Notes: generated by a model from the letters alone, not told the origin. A stretch of 64,000 nucleotides of DNA from Mesorhizobium sp. Root554 (GCF_001427025.1 NZ_LMGA01000001.1:619464-683463), one strand, 5' to 3'. Positions 8,170 to 15,783 are shown, counted from the first letter of the stretch. Program-made: numbers and translations.

Positions 8170-9204
8170 ATGCGTTCGTCAGGCGTTACCGCCATCCTTC
8201 TCGTTTGTCTTGGCCTGACCGGCGCCGGCTGCACGTCGAGCTCCGGTCTCGAAGACATGATGCCGCGTCCCTCTCATGAGGTGACCAGTTCCATCACCCG
8301 CCCGGTCCGCCCCGATGCGCCCGTCGAGACGGCCTCTTCGCCAATGCCAGTCGTCTCCAGGCCCGATCTGCCGATGGCCGCCCTCGCTGGACCGGAACCG
8401 GATGATCTCGTGTCGGAAGCCGAGCCGGTTCAGATGGCCGCGCTTGTCCCGCGCGCAAAGCCGGCGGTCGCGTCCAGGGCGCTGATCGACGAGATCATCG
8501 TCAACGAGCGCCGCTTCCGGGACGCCAAGCCGATCAATTTCGGCAAGGCTTCGCCGAAAAACCTGGCGGTTCACGGTGTCGATGTGTCGCGCTGGCAGGG
8601 CGACATCGACTGGCGGAAGCTGCGCAGCCAAGGCGCCAACTTCGCCTATATCAAAGCCACCGACGGCGGCGACCACATCGACCCGATGTTCCGCGAGAAC
8701 TGGCGCGGCGCCTCTGCCGCGGGCCTTCGCCGCGGCGCTTACCACTTCTTCTACTGGTGCCGCACCGCCAGTTCGCAGGCCGACTGGTTCATTCGCAACG
8801 TGCCCAAGGTTGACGGCGCTCTGCCGCCGGTCATCGACGTGGAATGGAACCATCAGTCGAGCTGCAAGCGCCGCCCCTCCCGCGCCACGGTGATCGAGAA
8901 GATGCAGGTCTTCATGGACAGGCTGGAACGCCACTACGGCCAGCGCCCGATCATCTACACCGCGCCCGATTTCTATGCCGACAACCTCAAGGGCGCATTC
9001 CTGGACTATCCGTTCTGGCTGCGGTCGGTCGCCCGCCACCCGGCCAAGGTTTATCCCGGCCGCAGATGGGTATTCTGGCAGTATTCCGGATCGGGGTTGT
9101 CGCATGGGGTCAGGGGCCGCATCGACCTGAACGTCTTCAACGGCGACGAGCGCGAATGGCGCGGCTGGCTGAGCGGCGGCGAGATCGTGGCCGACGCCAA
9201 CTGA
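8170..9204 (+). CDS. GH25 family lysozyme lipoprotein
   Basis: A 344-residue lipoprotein. The lipobox LTGAGC has its Cys near residue 21. A Pro- and Ser-rich linker runs to about residue 130, then the GH25 muramidase barrel. Family hallmarks: GVDVSRWQGDIDW (first catalytic Asp), GANFAYIKATDGGDHIDP, GAYHFFYWC, and the DxE pair in PPVIDVEWN. It hydrolyses the beta-1,4 bond between MurNAc and GlcNAc. Anchored in an envelope membrane, it could remodel host-cell peptidoglycan; phage origin is possible, but no phage genes are near. Confidence 0.9.
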   Translation: MRSSGVTAILLVCLGLTGAGCTSSSGLEDMMPRPSHEVTSSITRPVRPDAPVETASSPMPVVSRPDLPMAALAGPEPDDLVSEAEPVQMAALVPRAKPAVASRALIDEIIVNERRFRDAKPINFGKASPKNLAVHGVDVSRWQGDIDWRKLRSQGANFAYIKATDGGDHIDPMFRENWRGASAAGLRRGAYHFFYWCRTASSQADWFIRNVPKVDGALPPVIDVEWNHQSSCKRRPSRATVIEKMQVFMDRLERHYGQRPIIYTAPDFYADNLKGAFLDYPFWLRSVARHPAKVYPGRRWVFWQYSGSGLSHGVRGRIDLNVFNGDEREWRGWLSGGEIVADAN

Positions 9205-9208
9205 GGCC

Positions 9209-9450
9209 CTACGGCTGTGCTGCCAGATGGTCGGCAAGTCGCAGCGCCAGCGCGCCGATCGTGAGCGTCGGGTTCGCCGCCGCCGCGTGGGGGAACACGG
9301 ATGCGTCGCAGCCATAGAGGTTGGCAAGCGCGTGCGTTTTGAGGTTCGCGTCGAACACACCGTTTCCGGCAGTCTCCGATGTCGTCACGCAAGGCACCCA
9401 GATATGGGCATCGAGGAAGCAGCCGGAGGAAACGAAATTCCAGAACTCAT
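9209..9450 (-). pseudogene. C-terminal remnant of a GMC-family oxidoreductase
   Basis: On the minus strand, about 80 codons encode the end of a GMC FAD oxidoreductase: LDAHIWVPCVTTSETAGNGV, then NLYGCDASVFPHAAAANPTL and TIGALALRLADHL, ending at TAG 9209. This corresponds to the substrate-binding and C-terminal FAD-contact part, where full enzymes have about 500 residues. The frame stays open upstream to 9811 but loses recognisable homology, and the FAD-binding N-terminus is absent. It is therefore a 5'-deleted gene. The natural stop lies 5 bp from the lysozyme stop, so a convergent intact gene probably once stood here. Confidence 0.72.
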
Positions 9451-9825
9451 GCGCGGCAAGGTTGGAATTGCCGTTGGGAAATTCCGGGCAAACCGCCCAG
9501 CAATCCGTATCCGCCGCCGCTGCCGGCTTGAAACAGAAAAGCCCGACGGCGCGGGCCTCCATGCATTCCGCATTGGCTGATCCGTCACGAAAACCAACTT
9601 CCACCCTGCCGAAGCAGGTCCTCACCGAGTCTTGGTAACAGTCTACACGGGCTTGGCCAATGTACCAGTGGTTGAGACGCGTCTCATCAATTGATACGAA
9701 AAGAGAGAGAGCGCGGCCGGCAGGGAAGCCATCGTCTGGACCATTGGTTGGGTCCGAACGGCGGTGGCGCTTGGGCCATGCGTCACCTATCTGCAAGACC
9801 TGAGCCATCATCCGGAGAGCACAAG
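9451..9825. other. non-coding stretch
   Basis: A 375 bp stretch between the GMC remnant and yghU. I see no convincing gene, tRNA, strong hairpin or repeat. It presumably represents eroded sequence plus the yghU promoter and leader; no clear -35/-10 pair stands out. Confidence 0.4.
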
Positions 9826-10692
9826 ATGACCGATGCCTATACGCCGCCGAAAGTCTGGACCTGGGAAAAGGCTTCCGGCGGCCAGTTCGCCAACATCAAT
9901 CGGCCTATTGCCGGGCCGACCCACGACAAGGAACTGCCGGTCGGCAAGCATCCGTTCCAGCTCTATTCGCTCGGCACGCCGAATGGCCAGAAGGTCACGA
10001 TCATGCTGGAGGAGCTGCTGGCGGCGGGCCACAAGGGGGCCGAATACGACGCCTGGCTGATCCGGATCAACGAGGGCGACCAGTTCGGCTCGGGCTTCGT
10101 CGAAATCAACCCGAACTCCAAGATCCCGGCGTTGATGGACCGCAGCGGCCCGACGCCGATCCGCGTCTTCGAATCCGGCGCCATCCTGATGCATCTGGCT
10201 GAAAAGTTCGCCGCCTTCCTGCCGACGGAGCAGCCGGCGCGCGCCGAGACGCTGTCCTGGCTGTTCTGGCAGATGGGCTCGGCGCCGTTCGTCGGCGGCG
10301 GCTTCGGCCATTTCTATGCCTATGCGCCGGAGAAGATCGAATACGCCATCAACCGCTATGCGATGGAGACCAAGCGCCAGCTCGACGTGCTGGACCGCCG
10401 CCTGGCCGATAACGAGTTCGTCTCCGGCTCGCAATACACCATCGCCGACATGGCGATCTGGCCCTGGTATGGCGGCATGGCCAAGGGCCTGCAGTACGGC
10501 GCCGGCGAGTTCCTGTCGGTGCACGAGTACAAGAACGTCATCCGCTGGGCCGACCAGCTTGCCGAGCGTCCGGCGGTGAAGCGCGGCCGCATGGTCAACC
10601 GGGTCCAGGGCGAGCCATCGACGCAGCTGCGCGAACGCCACGACGCCGGCGATTTCGAGACGAAGACGCAGGACAAAGTCGCGGCGGAGTAA
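9826..10692 (+). CDS. yghU: glutathione S-transferase-like disulfide reductase YghU
   Basis: A 288-residue protein, the usual length of E. coli YghU. ATG 9826 is preceded by GGAGAGC. The N-terminal extension (YTPPKVWTWE, GGQFANINRPIAG) and the thioredoxin-like domain with LGTPNGQKVTIMLEELL match the Nu-class GST YghU, which binds two glutathiones and reduces disulfides. NPNSKIPAL and ESGAILMHLAEKF are the glutathione-binding cis-Pro and Glu-Ser motifs. The helical C-terminal domain contains SGSQYTIADMAIWPW. Cytoplasmic redox enzyme; stands alone. Confidence 0.92.
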   Translation: MTDAYTPPKVWTWEKASGGQFANINRPIAGPTHDKELPVGKHPFQLYSLGTPNGQKVTIMLEELLAAGHKGAEYDAWLIRINEGDQFGSGFVEINPNSKIPALMDRSGPTPIRVFESGAILMHLAEKFAAFLPTEQPARAETLSWLFWQMGSAPFVGGGFGHFYAYAPEKIEYAINRYAMETKRQLDVLDRRLADNEFVSGSQYTIADMAIWPWYGGMAKGLQYGAGEFLSVHEYKNVIRWADQLAERPAVKRGRMVNRVQGEPSTQLRERHDAGDFETKTQDKVAAE

Positions 10693-10728
10693 CCCTCAAG
10701 TCCGTCCGACTGCCTTGTAGAGCTACGA

Positions 10729-10911
10729 TCAGGTTGGATTGCAGGTCATCCCATTCCGGCGAGCGTTGTCGATGCAATCCTGCCTGTTCGAATAGCCTTG
10801 GCTTGAAGATCCGACGATCCGACCGTTGGCGGCTGTCCGCCGCCAGCGCCAGCCGTCGTTCGCATAATAGATTTCCCAGGTGTCGCCATTCCCGTCCTTG
10901 CAACTAGCCAT
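10729..10911 (-). CDS. DUF1508 (YegP-like) small protein
   Basis: A 60-residue protein with GGAGG upstream of its ATG. The core WEIYYANDGWRWRRTAANGR followed by IVGSSSQGYSNRQDCIDNA matches one DUF1508/UPF0339 repeat (beta-beta-beta-alpha, RWRL-x-A-x-NG-x-I-x-SS-x-GY). The family has no firm function; E. coli YegP has two repeats. Two Cys (C4, C58) may form a disulfide. Transcribed toward yghU. Confidence 0.82.
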   Translation of the reverse strand: MASCKDGNGDTWEIYYANDGWRWRRTAANGRIVGSSSQGYSNRQDCIDNARRNGMTCNPT

Positions 10912-11166
10912 TGTAGTCCTCCATTAGGAATTGAGGAGTACGGTGAGTCGGGCTGGGATTCCCACGAATTGAGTACAACCCCCGGATTGTATAAATCGAT
11001 TGGAAGGTTGTCGGATCGCTGCGGTAGGCACTCCTCCCAAAAAACCAATTAAAAAATGCAACCGGATTGTCGGTTCCGTCGGAGCCCGCACGTCCTTGGA
11101 GCGCGAGCGGTATGGTGACGCCTGAAAGGGGGGCCCTGCCGACAGGTTCGAACTCCGGAGACCATC

Positions 11167-12384
11167 ATGAACCATTCCTATCGTTGGGTGATCGTCGCGG
11201 CAGGTGGCGTGCTGGGATGCGTCGCCATCGGCGCGATGTTTTCGCTGCCCGTTTTCCTGTTGCCCATGTCGCGCGAGACCGGCTGGTCGGTGACCGGCAT
11301 CTCCACCGCCATGACCATCGGCTTCCTGGCCATGGCCGGCGCCAGCATGGTGTGGGGCAATCTGTCCGACCGCTTTGGCGCGCGCCCGGTGGTGCTGGCC
11401 GGATCGGTTATCCTTTCCGGCAGCCTGGCGCTGGCCAGCCAGGCCAGCTCGCTGATCCAGTTCCAACTCCTCTTCGGCCTGTTGGTCGGGGCCGCCACCG
11501 CCGCCGTCTTCGCGCCGATGATGGCCTGCGTCACCGGCTGGTTCGACACCCGGCGCAGCCTCGCCGTCTCGCTGGTCTCGGCCGGCATGGGCATGGCGCC
11601 GATGACCATGGCGCCGCTCGCCGCCTGGCTGGTGTCCGTCTACGACTGGCGAACCTCGATGCTGATCATCGCCTGCATCGCCGCCATCGTCATGATCCCG
11701 ACGGCATTGCTGGTGCGCCGCCCGCCCGCCGCCGACGAGCCCGAGATGACCGGCGAGGCCGGTCCGCAGGCCGGCCCGGGATCGGCCATGACGGTCAGGC
11801 AGGCAATCCGCTCGCCGCAGTTCATCACCCTTCTGGTGGCGAACTTCTTCTGCTGCGCCACCCATTCCGGCCCGATCTTCCACACGGTCAGCTATGCGGT
11901 GACCTGCGGCATCCCGATGATCGCGGCGGTCTCCATCTACAGCGTCGAGGGCCTTGCCGGCATGTTCGGCCGTATCGGCTTCGGCGTCATGGGCGACCGC
12001 TTCGGCGCCCAGCGCGTGCTGGTGGCCGGGCTGTTTGCGCAGGCGTTCGGCGTGCTTGCCTATGTCTTCGTCAGCCAGCTCGGCGGTTTCTACGCGGTCG
12101 CAGCCCTTGTCGGCTTCATCTATGCCGGCGTCATGCCGCTCTACGCGGTCATCCTGCGCGAAAACTTCCCGATGCGCATGATGGGCACAGTCATCGGCGG
12201 CACCGCCATGGCCGGCAGCCTCGGCATGTCGACCGGGCCGCTGGTGGGCGGGCTGATCTACGACAATCTCGACGGCTACGCATGGCTGTACATCGGCTCC
12301 TGGGGCATCGGCCTCGCCGCCTTCCTCATCGCCATCATGTTCAGGCCGTTCCCCAAGGCTGAGGGCCGGCTGGTGGCTGCATGA
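11167..12384 (+). CDS. MFS transporter
   Basis: A 405-residue inner-membrane protein with about 12 hydrophobic helices in two halves separated by a charged loop near residues 178-205 (RRPPAADEPEMTGEAGPQAG). WGNLSDRFGARPVVL is the conserved loop 2-3 motif, repeated in the second half as GFGVMGDRFGAQRVLV. The pattern resembles the oxalate/formate-antiporter-like or monocarboxylate-type MFS group common in rhizobia; the substrate cannot be told. Monocistronic. It converges with the minus-strand gene ending at 12438. Confidence 0.85.
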   Translation: MNHSYRWVIVAAGGVLGCVAIGAMFSLPVFLLPMSRETGWSVTGISTAMTIGFLAMAGASMVWGNLSDRFGARPVVLAGSVILSGSLALASQASSLIQFQLLFGLLVGAATAAVFAPMMACVTGWFDTRRSLAVSLVSAGMGMAPMTMAPLAAWLVSVYDWRTSMLIIACIAAIVMIPTALLVRRPPAADEPEMTGEAGPQAGPGSAMTVRQAIRSPQFITLLVANFFCCATHSGPIFHTVSYAVTCGIPMIAAVSIYSVEGLAGMFGRIGFGVMGDRFGAQRVLVAGLFAQAFGVLAYVFVSQLGGFYAVAALVGFIYAGVMPLYAVILRENFPMRMMGTVIGGTAMAGSLGMSTGPLVGGLIYDNLDGYAWLYIGSWGIGLAAFLIAIMFRPFPKAEGRLVAA

Positions 12385-12437
12385 CGCGCGGATGCGATCC
12401 CGCCGGGGCAGTCCCGGAGGGTGAAGTTGTCAGAGCA

Positions 12438-12920
12438 TTAAGGGAAAAACCGCAGACATCGCGGCGGATTGGGCGGCTTCAATATCCGCAGGCTCCGCCT
12501 GCCGGTTGAAGCAACCGGGGCGTGCCGCGCTTGCACCCGCGCCGTGATGGGGCGCGCAGCGTTTGCGCCGGGCTCGAAGCGGTCGCGGCCGGCGGCTTGC
12601 ATGAGCACAAGCGCGGCCGCCAGCGCCCGCAATCGCAGCGCAAGGCGCATGGCGTCGTCGGGATCATCGCCATCACTGGAGGTGGCCATCCAGTCGCCGG
12701 CGGCGACGATGGCGTTGGCGGGGACGGGCGCGCCGAATGCGCGCGCCGCGTCGGCAACGCAGCGATACGCGGCTTCCTCAGCAGGACTTATGGCCGCGAG
12801 CACGCGGCGGCGCACGAACCGGGAGCGGCGCGAGGCCTGATCGGCCAGATCGGCGAGCGAAACCAGCAGCGCTGCGATGCGCAACAGCCAGGTCCCGCCC
12901 GTCTCCGTATTCCACCCCAC
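12438..12920 (-). CDS. hypothetical protein with N-terminal hydrophobic helix
   Basis: A 160-residue frame started at GTG 12920, seven bases after a perfect AAGGAGG, which makes this start convincing. The N-terminal helix TWLLRIAALLVSLADLADQA is hydrophobic; the rest is an Ala/Arg-rich helical region (PAEEAAYRCVADAARAFG, DDAMRLALRLRALAAALVLM) with an Arg-rich tail. No known family recognised. It lies downstream of the glycine-rich membrane protein gene at 13063-13809 on the same strand, with a repeat element between them, so the two may be functionally paired. Confidence 0.6.
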   Translation of the reverse strand: MGWNTETGGTWLLRIAALLVSLADLADQASRRSRFVRRRVLAAISPAEEAAYRCVADAARAFGAPVPANAIVAAGDWMATSSDGDDPDDAMRLALRLRALAAALVLMQAAGRDRFEPGANAARPITARVQARHAPVASTGRRSLRILKPPNPPRCLRFFP

Positions 12921-13010
12921 CGTCGCGCCTCCTTTCCGTGCTGGCGCGGGCATTGTGCGGACGGTGGAGGGGAGGTGGATAGATTTTTGGGTCGCCCTCC
13001 GGTTACCAAT

Positions 13011-13052
13011 CGTCATCCTCGGGCAAGTGGAGCGAAGTGGAACGCAGGATCG
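13011..13052. repeat. interspersed repeat, copy 1 (partial)
   Basis: The sequence starting CGTCATCCTCGGGCAAGTGG at 13011 is nearly identical to the one at 14521: 28 bases match before the first change, then AGTGG versus AGCGG and a loss of several bases before GAGGATC. It lies between two minus-strand genes. Such degenerate palindromic units are frequent between genes in Mesorhizobium-like genomes (established impression, not checked). Confidence 0.7.
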
Positions 13053-13062
13053 TTGTTCGGTT

Positions 13063-13809
13063 CTAGAGGTGATGTCCCGCGGGCGAAGTGCCGCCCGCGT
13101 CGTCGGCGGAGCCCATGCCGCCCCCGCCCATGCCACCACCCATGCCGCCGCCGGCTCCGCCACCTCGGCCTCCGCCGGCATTGCCGCCTTCGCCGCGCCC
13201 ACCTCCTCGGCCCGAGCCGGACGAAGGCCGCGCCGGGCCCTGGCGCGGCATAGGCAGGTCGGCGGGCACCGGCGCGAGGTCGAGCGCGACGCGGATGAAG
13301 TCGCGCAGCGACACGACAAGATCGTGCGTTTCGACCCGCCGCCCGGCCACCAGTTCGCCGACCGCCCGCTGGGCCAGCCGCACCTGCTCCTCGGTGCCGA
13401 GCAGGATGATGTCGGAGAGCGCCGCCTCCACCGCGTCGCGGATGCGGCGCTGGCGCTCCGAACCTTCGTCGGCGGCATCGCCGACCTCCGTCTCGTCATC
13501 GGCGCCGCTCGCGTCGAGGCCGCCTTCCGTTTCAGCCTTGCCGGAAGCGGCGGCCCGGCTGCGCAGGCGCACGTCGCGCAGATGCGTCGGGTCGACGGAG
13601 AGATTGCCGGTGAACGAGCCGCCCAGCACCTTGTAGGCGGCAATCAGCGTGCGCAGCCGCTCGTTGATCTGCCGGTTCATGCGCTCGCGCCGCTGCTGGA
13701 TGGTGAACATCATCAACAGCCGGATGCCGATGCTGATGAGCGTGAACAGCGCCAGCCCCACCAATGTCGTCAAAATGCTCTGCCAGGATCTGAAATCGAA
13801 ATTGCGCAA
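13063..13809 (-). CDS. membrane-anchored protein with glycine-rich C-terminal tail
   Basis: A 248-residue protein. One transmembrane helix lies at about residues 12-34 (LTTLVGLALFTLISIGIRLL), followed by a basic Arg-rich segment, a helical central region with DAVEAALSDIILLGTEEQVR and LAQRAVGELVAGRRVETHDL, then a Pro/Gly-rich tail from about residue 190 with many GGG and GGGMGGGM runs. The middle part is reminiscent of a regulatory helical bundle; the glycine tail is low-complexity and possibly flexible or phase-separating (inference). Function unknown. Upstream of the GTG-started gene at 12438-12920. Confidence 0.7.
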   Translation of the reverse strand: MRNFDFRSWQSILTTLVGLALFTLISIGIRLLMMFTIQQRRERMNRQINERLRTLIAAYKVLGGSFTGNLSVDPTHLRDVRLRSRAAASGKAETEGGLDASGADDETEVGDAADEGSERQRRIRDAVEAALSDIILLGTEEQVRLAQRAVGELVAGRRVETHDLVVSLRDFIRVALDLAPVPADLPMPRQGPARPSSGSGRGGGRGEGGNAGGGRGGGAGGGMGGGMGGGGMGSADDAGGTSPAGHHL

Positions 13810-14038
13810 TGGTCATGCCTCGGGGGTGGACTATCGGCGCAGTATGCATGGGGAGGGCGGAAAGGCGATGGGGGAGGAAGGCGGTCAAATACTTGTTTTT
13901 ATCGCCATTTGAAATATTGCGCACACCCCAGAATGATAACTTGAGATTGCATGCGCATTTAAAATAACAACTTGGAATCGCTAGATAGCACGCTCTGGCT
14001 GAAACTATTATTCACGCAACCAAAGCGTGTTAAAAACC

Positions 14039-14359
14039 ATGTCGCGCCAGACACCAAACGAACGTGATCGTACCATTGGTAGAGAACTCGCGCTCAGGCG
14101 TCGAGCCGCGAACAAAACGCAGCAGCATGTCGGCGATCACATAGGAGTCACTTGGCAACAGATTAGCAAGTACGAGCGCGGCGAAGATTGTATTTCCGCC
14201 AGTCGGCGCGATCAGATTATCGAATATCTTGAGCCGGTCCCGTTGACAGGGTTCAGTGAGGCTCAGGCGCCGTATCTATCACCTCGCAGCGAGACGTATC
14301 TTCGTACAGAGTTGGAGAACGTTGTCCGTGATCTGAATTCCATTCTCGACAGATTGTGA
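14039..14359 (+). CDS. XRE-family helix-turn-helix regulator
   Basis: A 106-residue protein (ATG 14039; GTG 14027 in frame is an alternative; neither has a strong Shine-Dalgarno). Residues 12-70 form a Cro/C1-type HTH: ELALRRRAANKTQQHVGDHI, GVTWQQISKYERGEDCISA and SRRDQIIEYL. The QQ-x-x-x-x-Y-E-x-G recognition signature is clear. The base composition is visibly lower in GC than the flanking core genes, and it sits beside repeats and gene debris, so acquisition is likely. The target is unknown; the fic module 1.5 kb away has an operator-like palindrome but also its own small first gene. Confidence 0.85.
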   Translation: MSRQTPNERDRTIGRELALRRRAANKTQQHVGDHIGVTWQQISKYERGEDCISASRRDQIIEYLEPVPLTGFSEAQAPYLSPRSETYLRTELENVVRDLNSILDRL

Positions 14360-14520
14360 GAGTATTTCGAACGGTATCGTCGGTAGCTGCCAAGCCGCCA
14401 TCATGGCCTATGTGCGAGATACGCGCCTCAGCCTGGCGATGAAGCACCACAAGGGGAGAGATGGGAGGCAGCCCTATCTTCGTCATCCATGGGCAAACGA
14501 AGGCGCAGCCGCCCCGCTTT

Positions 14521-14570
14521 CGTCATCCTCGGGCAAGTGGAGCGAAGCGGAACGCGGCCCGAGGATCCAT
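14521..14570. repeat. interspersed repeat, copy 2 (palindromic)
   Basis: Fuller copy of the unit seen at 13011. It begins CGTCATCCTCGGGC and ends GCCCGAGGATCC, so its termini form an inverted repeat (ATCCTCGGGC / GCCCGAGGAT). A related degenerate start (CGTCATCCATGGGCAAACGA) lies at 14481. The gap from 14360 to 14918 holds only repeats and a DUF559 remnant. Confidence 0.75.
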
Positions 14571-14650
14571 GCCGGAGCGTCTAGGAGAGCACGCCCATCC
14601 GAACCGGCCCGCGTCCTGCACCGTCCCGCACGACCGCGCCGTTCAAGCAT

Positions 14651-14698
14651 GGATCCCAGGGTCTCCGCCTCGCTTCGCTCGGCTCCGCCCTGGGATGA
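14651..14698. repeat. palindromic intergenic element
   Basis: ATCCCAGGGTC is separated by a CGCCTCGCTTCGCTCGGC-type centre from GCCCTGGGAT, giving a hairpin of about 10 bp with an inner GCGAAGC-like complementarity. It directly abuts the start of the DUF559 remnant at 14701, suggesting that element insertion removed the upstream part of that gene. Confidence 0.65.
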
Positions 14699-14700
14699 CG

Positions 14701-14799
14701 AAGGGCCTGCGCTTCTGGAACGACGACGTGCTGCGCGACCTGAATGGCGTCTGCGAAAATTTCATCGCCTATGTGCGGAATACCAGCTTGCAGCTGTAG
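14701..14799 (+). pseudogene. C-terminal remnant of a DUF559 endonuclease-like protein
   Basis: Thirty-two codons reading KGLRFWNDDVLRDLNGVCEN and FIAYVRNTSLQL, then stop. R-F-W-N-N/D-D/E-V-L is the signature ending of DUF559 (Vsr/restriction-endonuclease-like) proteins. Everything upstream is replaced by a palindromic element. A second, more degraded copy of its last codons (AYVRDTRLSL) is found at 14405-14440, so the locus probably held two such genes or a duplication. Confidence 0.6.
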
Positions 14800-14918
14800 A
14801 ACTGTCTTCCTCATCTCGCAGGGAATAAGGTGGAGCTTGGTGCGGGCGCTTCTACCGATCTCAGCATGGGGAATGGGACGAAATGCACAGTCATTTGAAG
14901 AAGAGGTGGATAAATTGG

Positions 14919-15515
14919 CTAGTCTTCGTCGAGAAGCTGAGCAGAAAGAAGGTCAGCTAAATATGACTCCATCGGCGACAAATCTAAATTTCCTGCATCC
15001 CAGATGCGATCGACCTCCCTCAAAGCAGCAACATAAGGACCTCTATACTCTCGAATTCTTTCCGGGACAATTTTTCGACCAGGTAACAACGTTCCGCTTC
15101 TTACACAAAGAAGATAATAGCAGACTGCTCGCGCGGTCCTGCCATTTCCTTCTATAAAAGGATGTATCCAATTTAAACGCCAAAGGCCGTACCCAGCTAA
15201 CTGAGGCGCAGTTAAATTGTCCCAATTCTCGTGTATAAAAGAAATAAATCTATCCATCAAATCAGGAACAGCATCAAAATGCGGAGGAATATGATTTCCG
15301 ACGTAGATAGGCTCTTCGCGAAATCTTCCGCCAAACTGTGAAATGCCAGATACCGCAACGTGGTTTAATGACCATAGCATATATTTATCGATGGCTGTTG
15401 GACCATGTTGAAGGCCTATTTCTATAAAGTTTGTAAGGAGATCGTATTGCCTAAGGAGATTTTTCTCCAGAATGGCCGCGTATAATTCAGGATGTCTGGA
15501 TTCTGTTACGAGCAT
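14919..15515 (-). CDS. Fic domain protein (putative AMP/NMP transferase)
   Basis: A 198-residue protein with the complete Fic signature HPFIEGNGRTAR (catalytic His, anion-binding GNGR) near residues 118-129, preceded by the flap-like segment EEPIYVGNHIPPHFDAV. Fic proteins transfer AMP or other nucleotide moieties onto target Ser/Thr/Tyr. There is no obvious inhibitory helix in the chain itself, so inhibition would have to come from a partner. The gene is AT-richer than its surroundings. Its ATG directly follows a hairpin plus seven T on the minus strand; no other start is available because the frame closes upstream at the TAA of the small gene 15555-15764. Confidence 0.88.
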   Translation of the reverse strand: MLVTESRHPELYAAILEKNLLRQYDLLTNFIEIGLQHGPTAIDKYMLWSLNHVAVSGISQFGGRFREEPIYVGNHIPPHFDAVPDLMDRFISFIHENWDNLTAPQLAGYGLWRLNWIHPFIEGNGRTARAVCYYLLCVRSGTLLPGRKIVPERIREYRGPYVAALREVDRIWDAGNLDLSPMESYLADLLSAQLLDED

Positions 15516-15549
15516 AAAAAAAGAAGCCCGCTTTCGCGAGCTTCCTCCT
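15516..15549 (-). terminator. GNRA-loop hairpin with U7 between small gene and fic
   Basis: On the minus strand a stem of nine pairs (15544-15536 with 15531-15523, one G-U) closes on a GAAA tetraloop and is followed by seven T (15522-15516), then the fic ATG at 15515. This is a textbook intrinsic terminator. The only good Shine-Dalgarno, AGGAG at 15549-15545, lies directly before the stem, 30 bases from ATG in linear sequence but about 7 once the stem is discounted. It may attenuate transcription of fic and also position ribosomes on it. Confidence 0.8.
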
Positions 15550-15554
15550 GTTGG

Positions 15555-15764
15555 TTAGACATGAAGCATACGGATACTCTGCGATGCGCTTCGTGCTGAC
15601 TCCTTTGTTATTTTCGAACCTTCGGGCGCATTACCATAAACGAAGCTAGCACGTTGTTCCTTCAACTGATCGTCGGTTACGCCGCGCCGCTGGGCGTCCT
15701 CAATAAGACGGTCGAGTTCAGGTCGCGCGGGCGCAGGCGTTATAACAGTTTTACGGGCGGCCAT
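15555..15764 (-). CDS. small protein preceding fic, candidate antitoxin
   Basis: A 69-residue protein with GGGAG upstream of its ATG. It has a Pro/Ala-rich start, a helix ELDRLIEDAQRRGVTDDQLK, then QRASFVYGNAPEGSKITKES and a short tail. From memory, small proteins with RASFVYGNA-like motifs precede fic genes in rhizobia; this could not be checked. The known VbhA-type inhibitory motif (S/T-x-x-x-E-G/N) is not present in strict form, so antitoxin activity is inference from position, size and the operator-like palindrome upstream. It lies 39 bp from fic, in the same reading frame. Confidence 0.7.
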   Translation of the reverse strand: MAARKTVITPAPARPELDRLIEDAQRRGVTDDQLKEQRASFVYGNAPEGSKITKESARSASQSIRMLHV

Positions 15765-15783
15765 TTTTATTCTCCCAAGGCTG

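Noticed and set aside
11056..11075. Minus-strand terminator (AACCG/CGGTT with T-run) upstream of the MFS gene
   Set aside because: The stem has only five pairs, and no minus-strand gene lies upstream that would need it.
11130..11165. T-loop-like GGTTCGAACTCC before the MFS gene
   Set aside because: Flanking bases do not form a T-stem, and there is no acceptor or anticodon arm upstream; not a tRNA.
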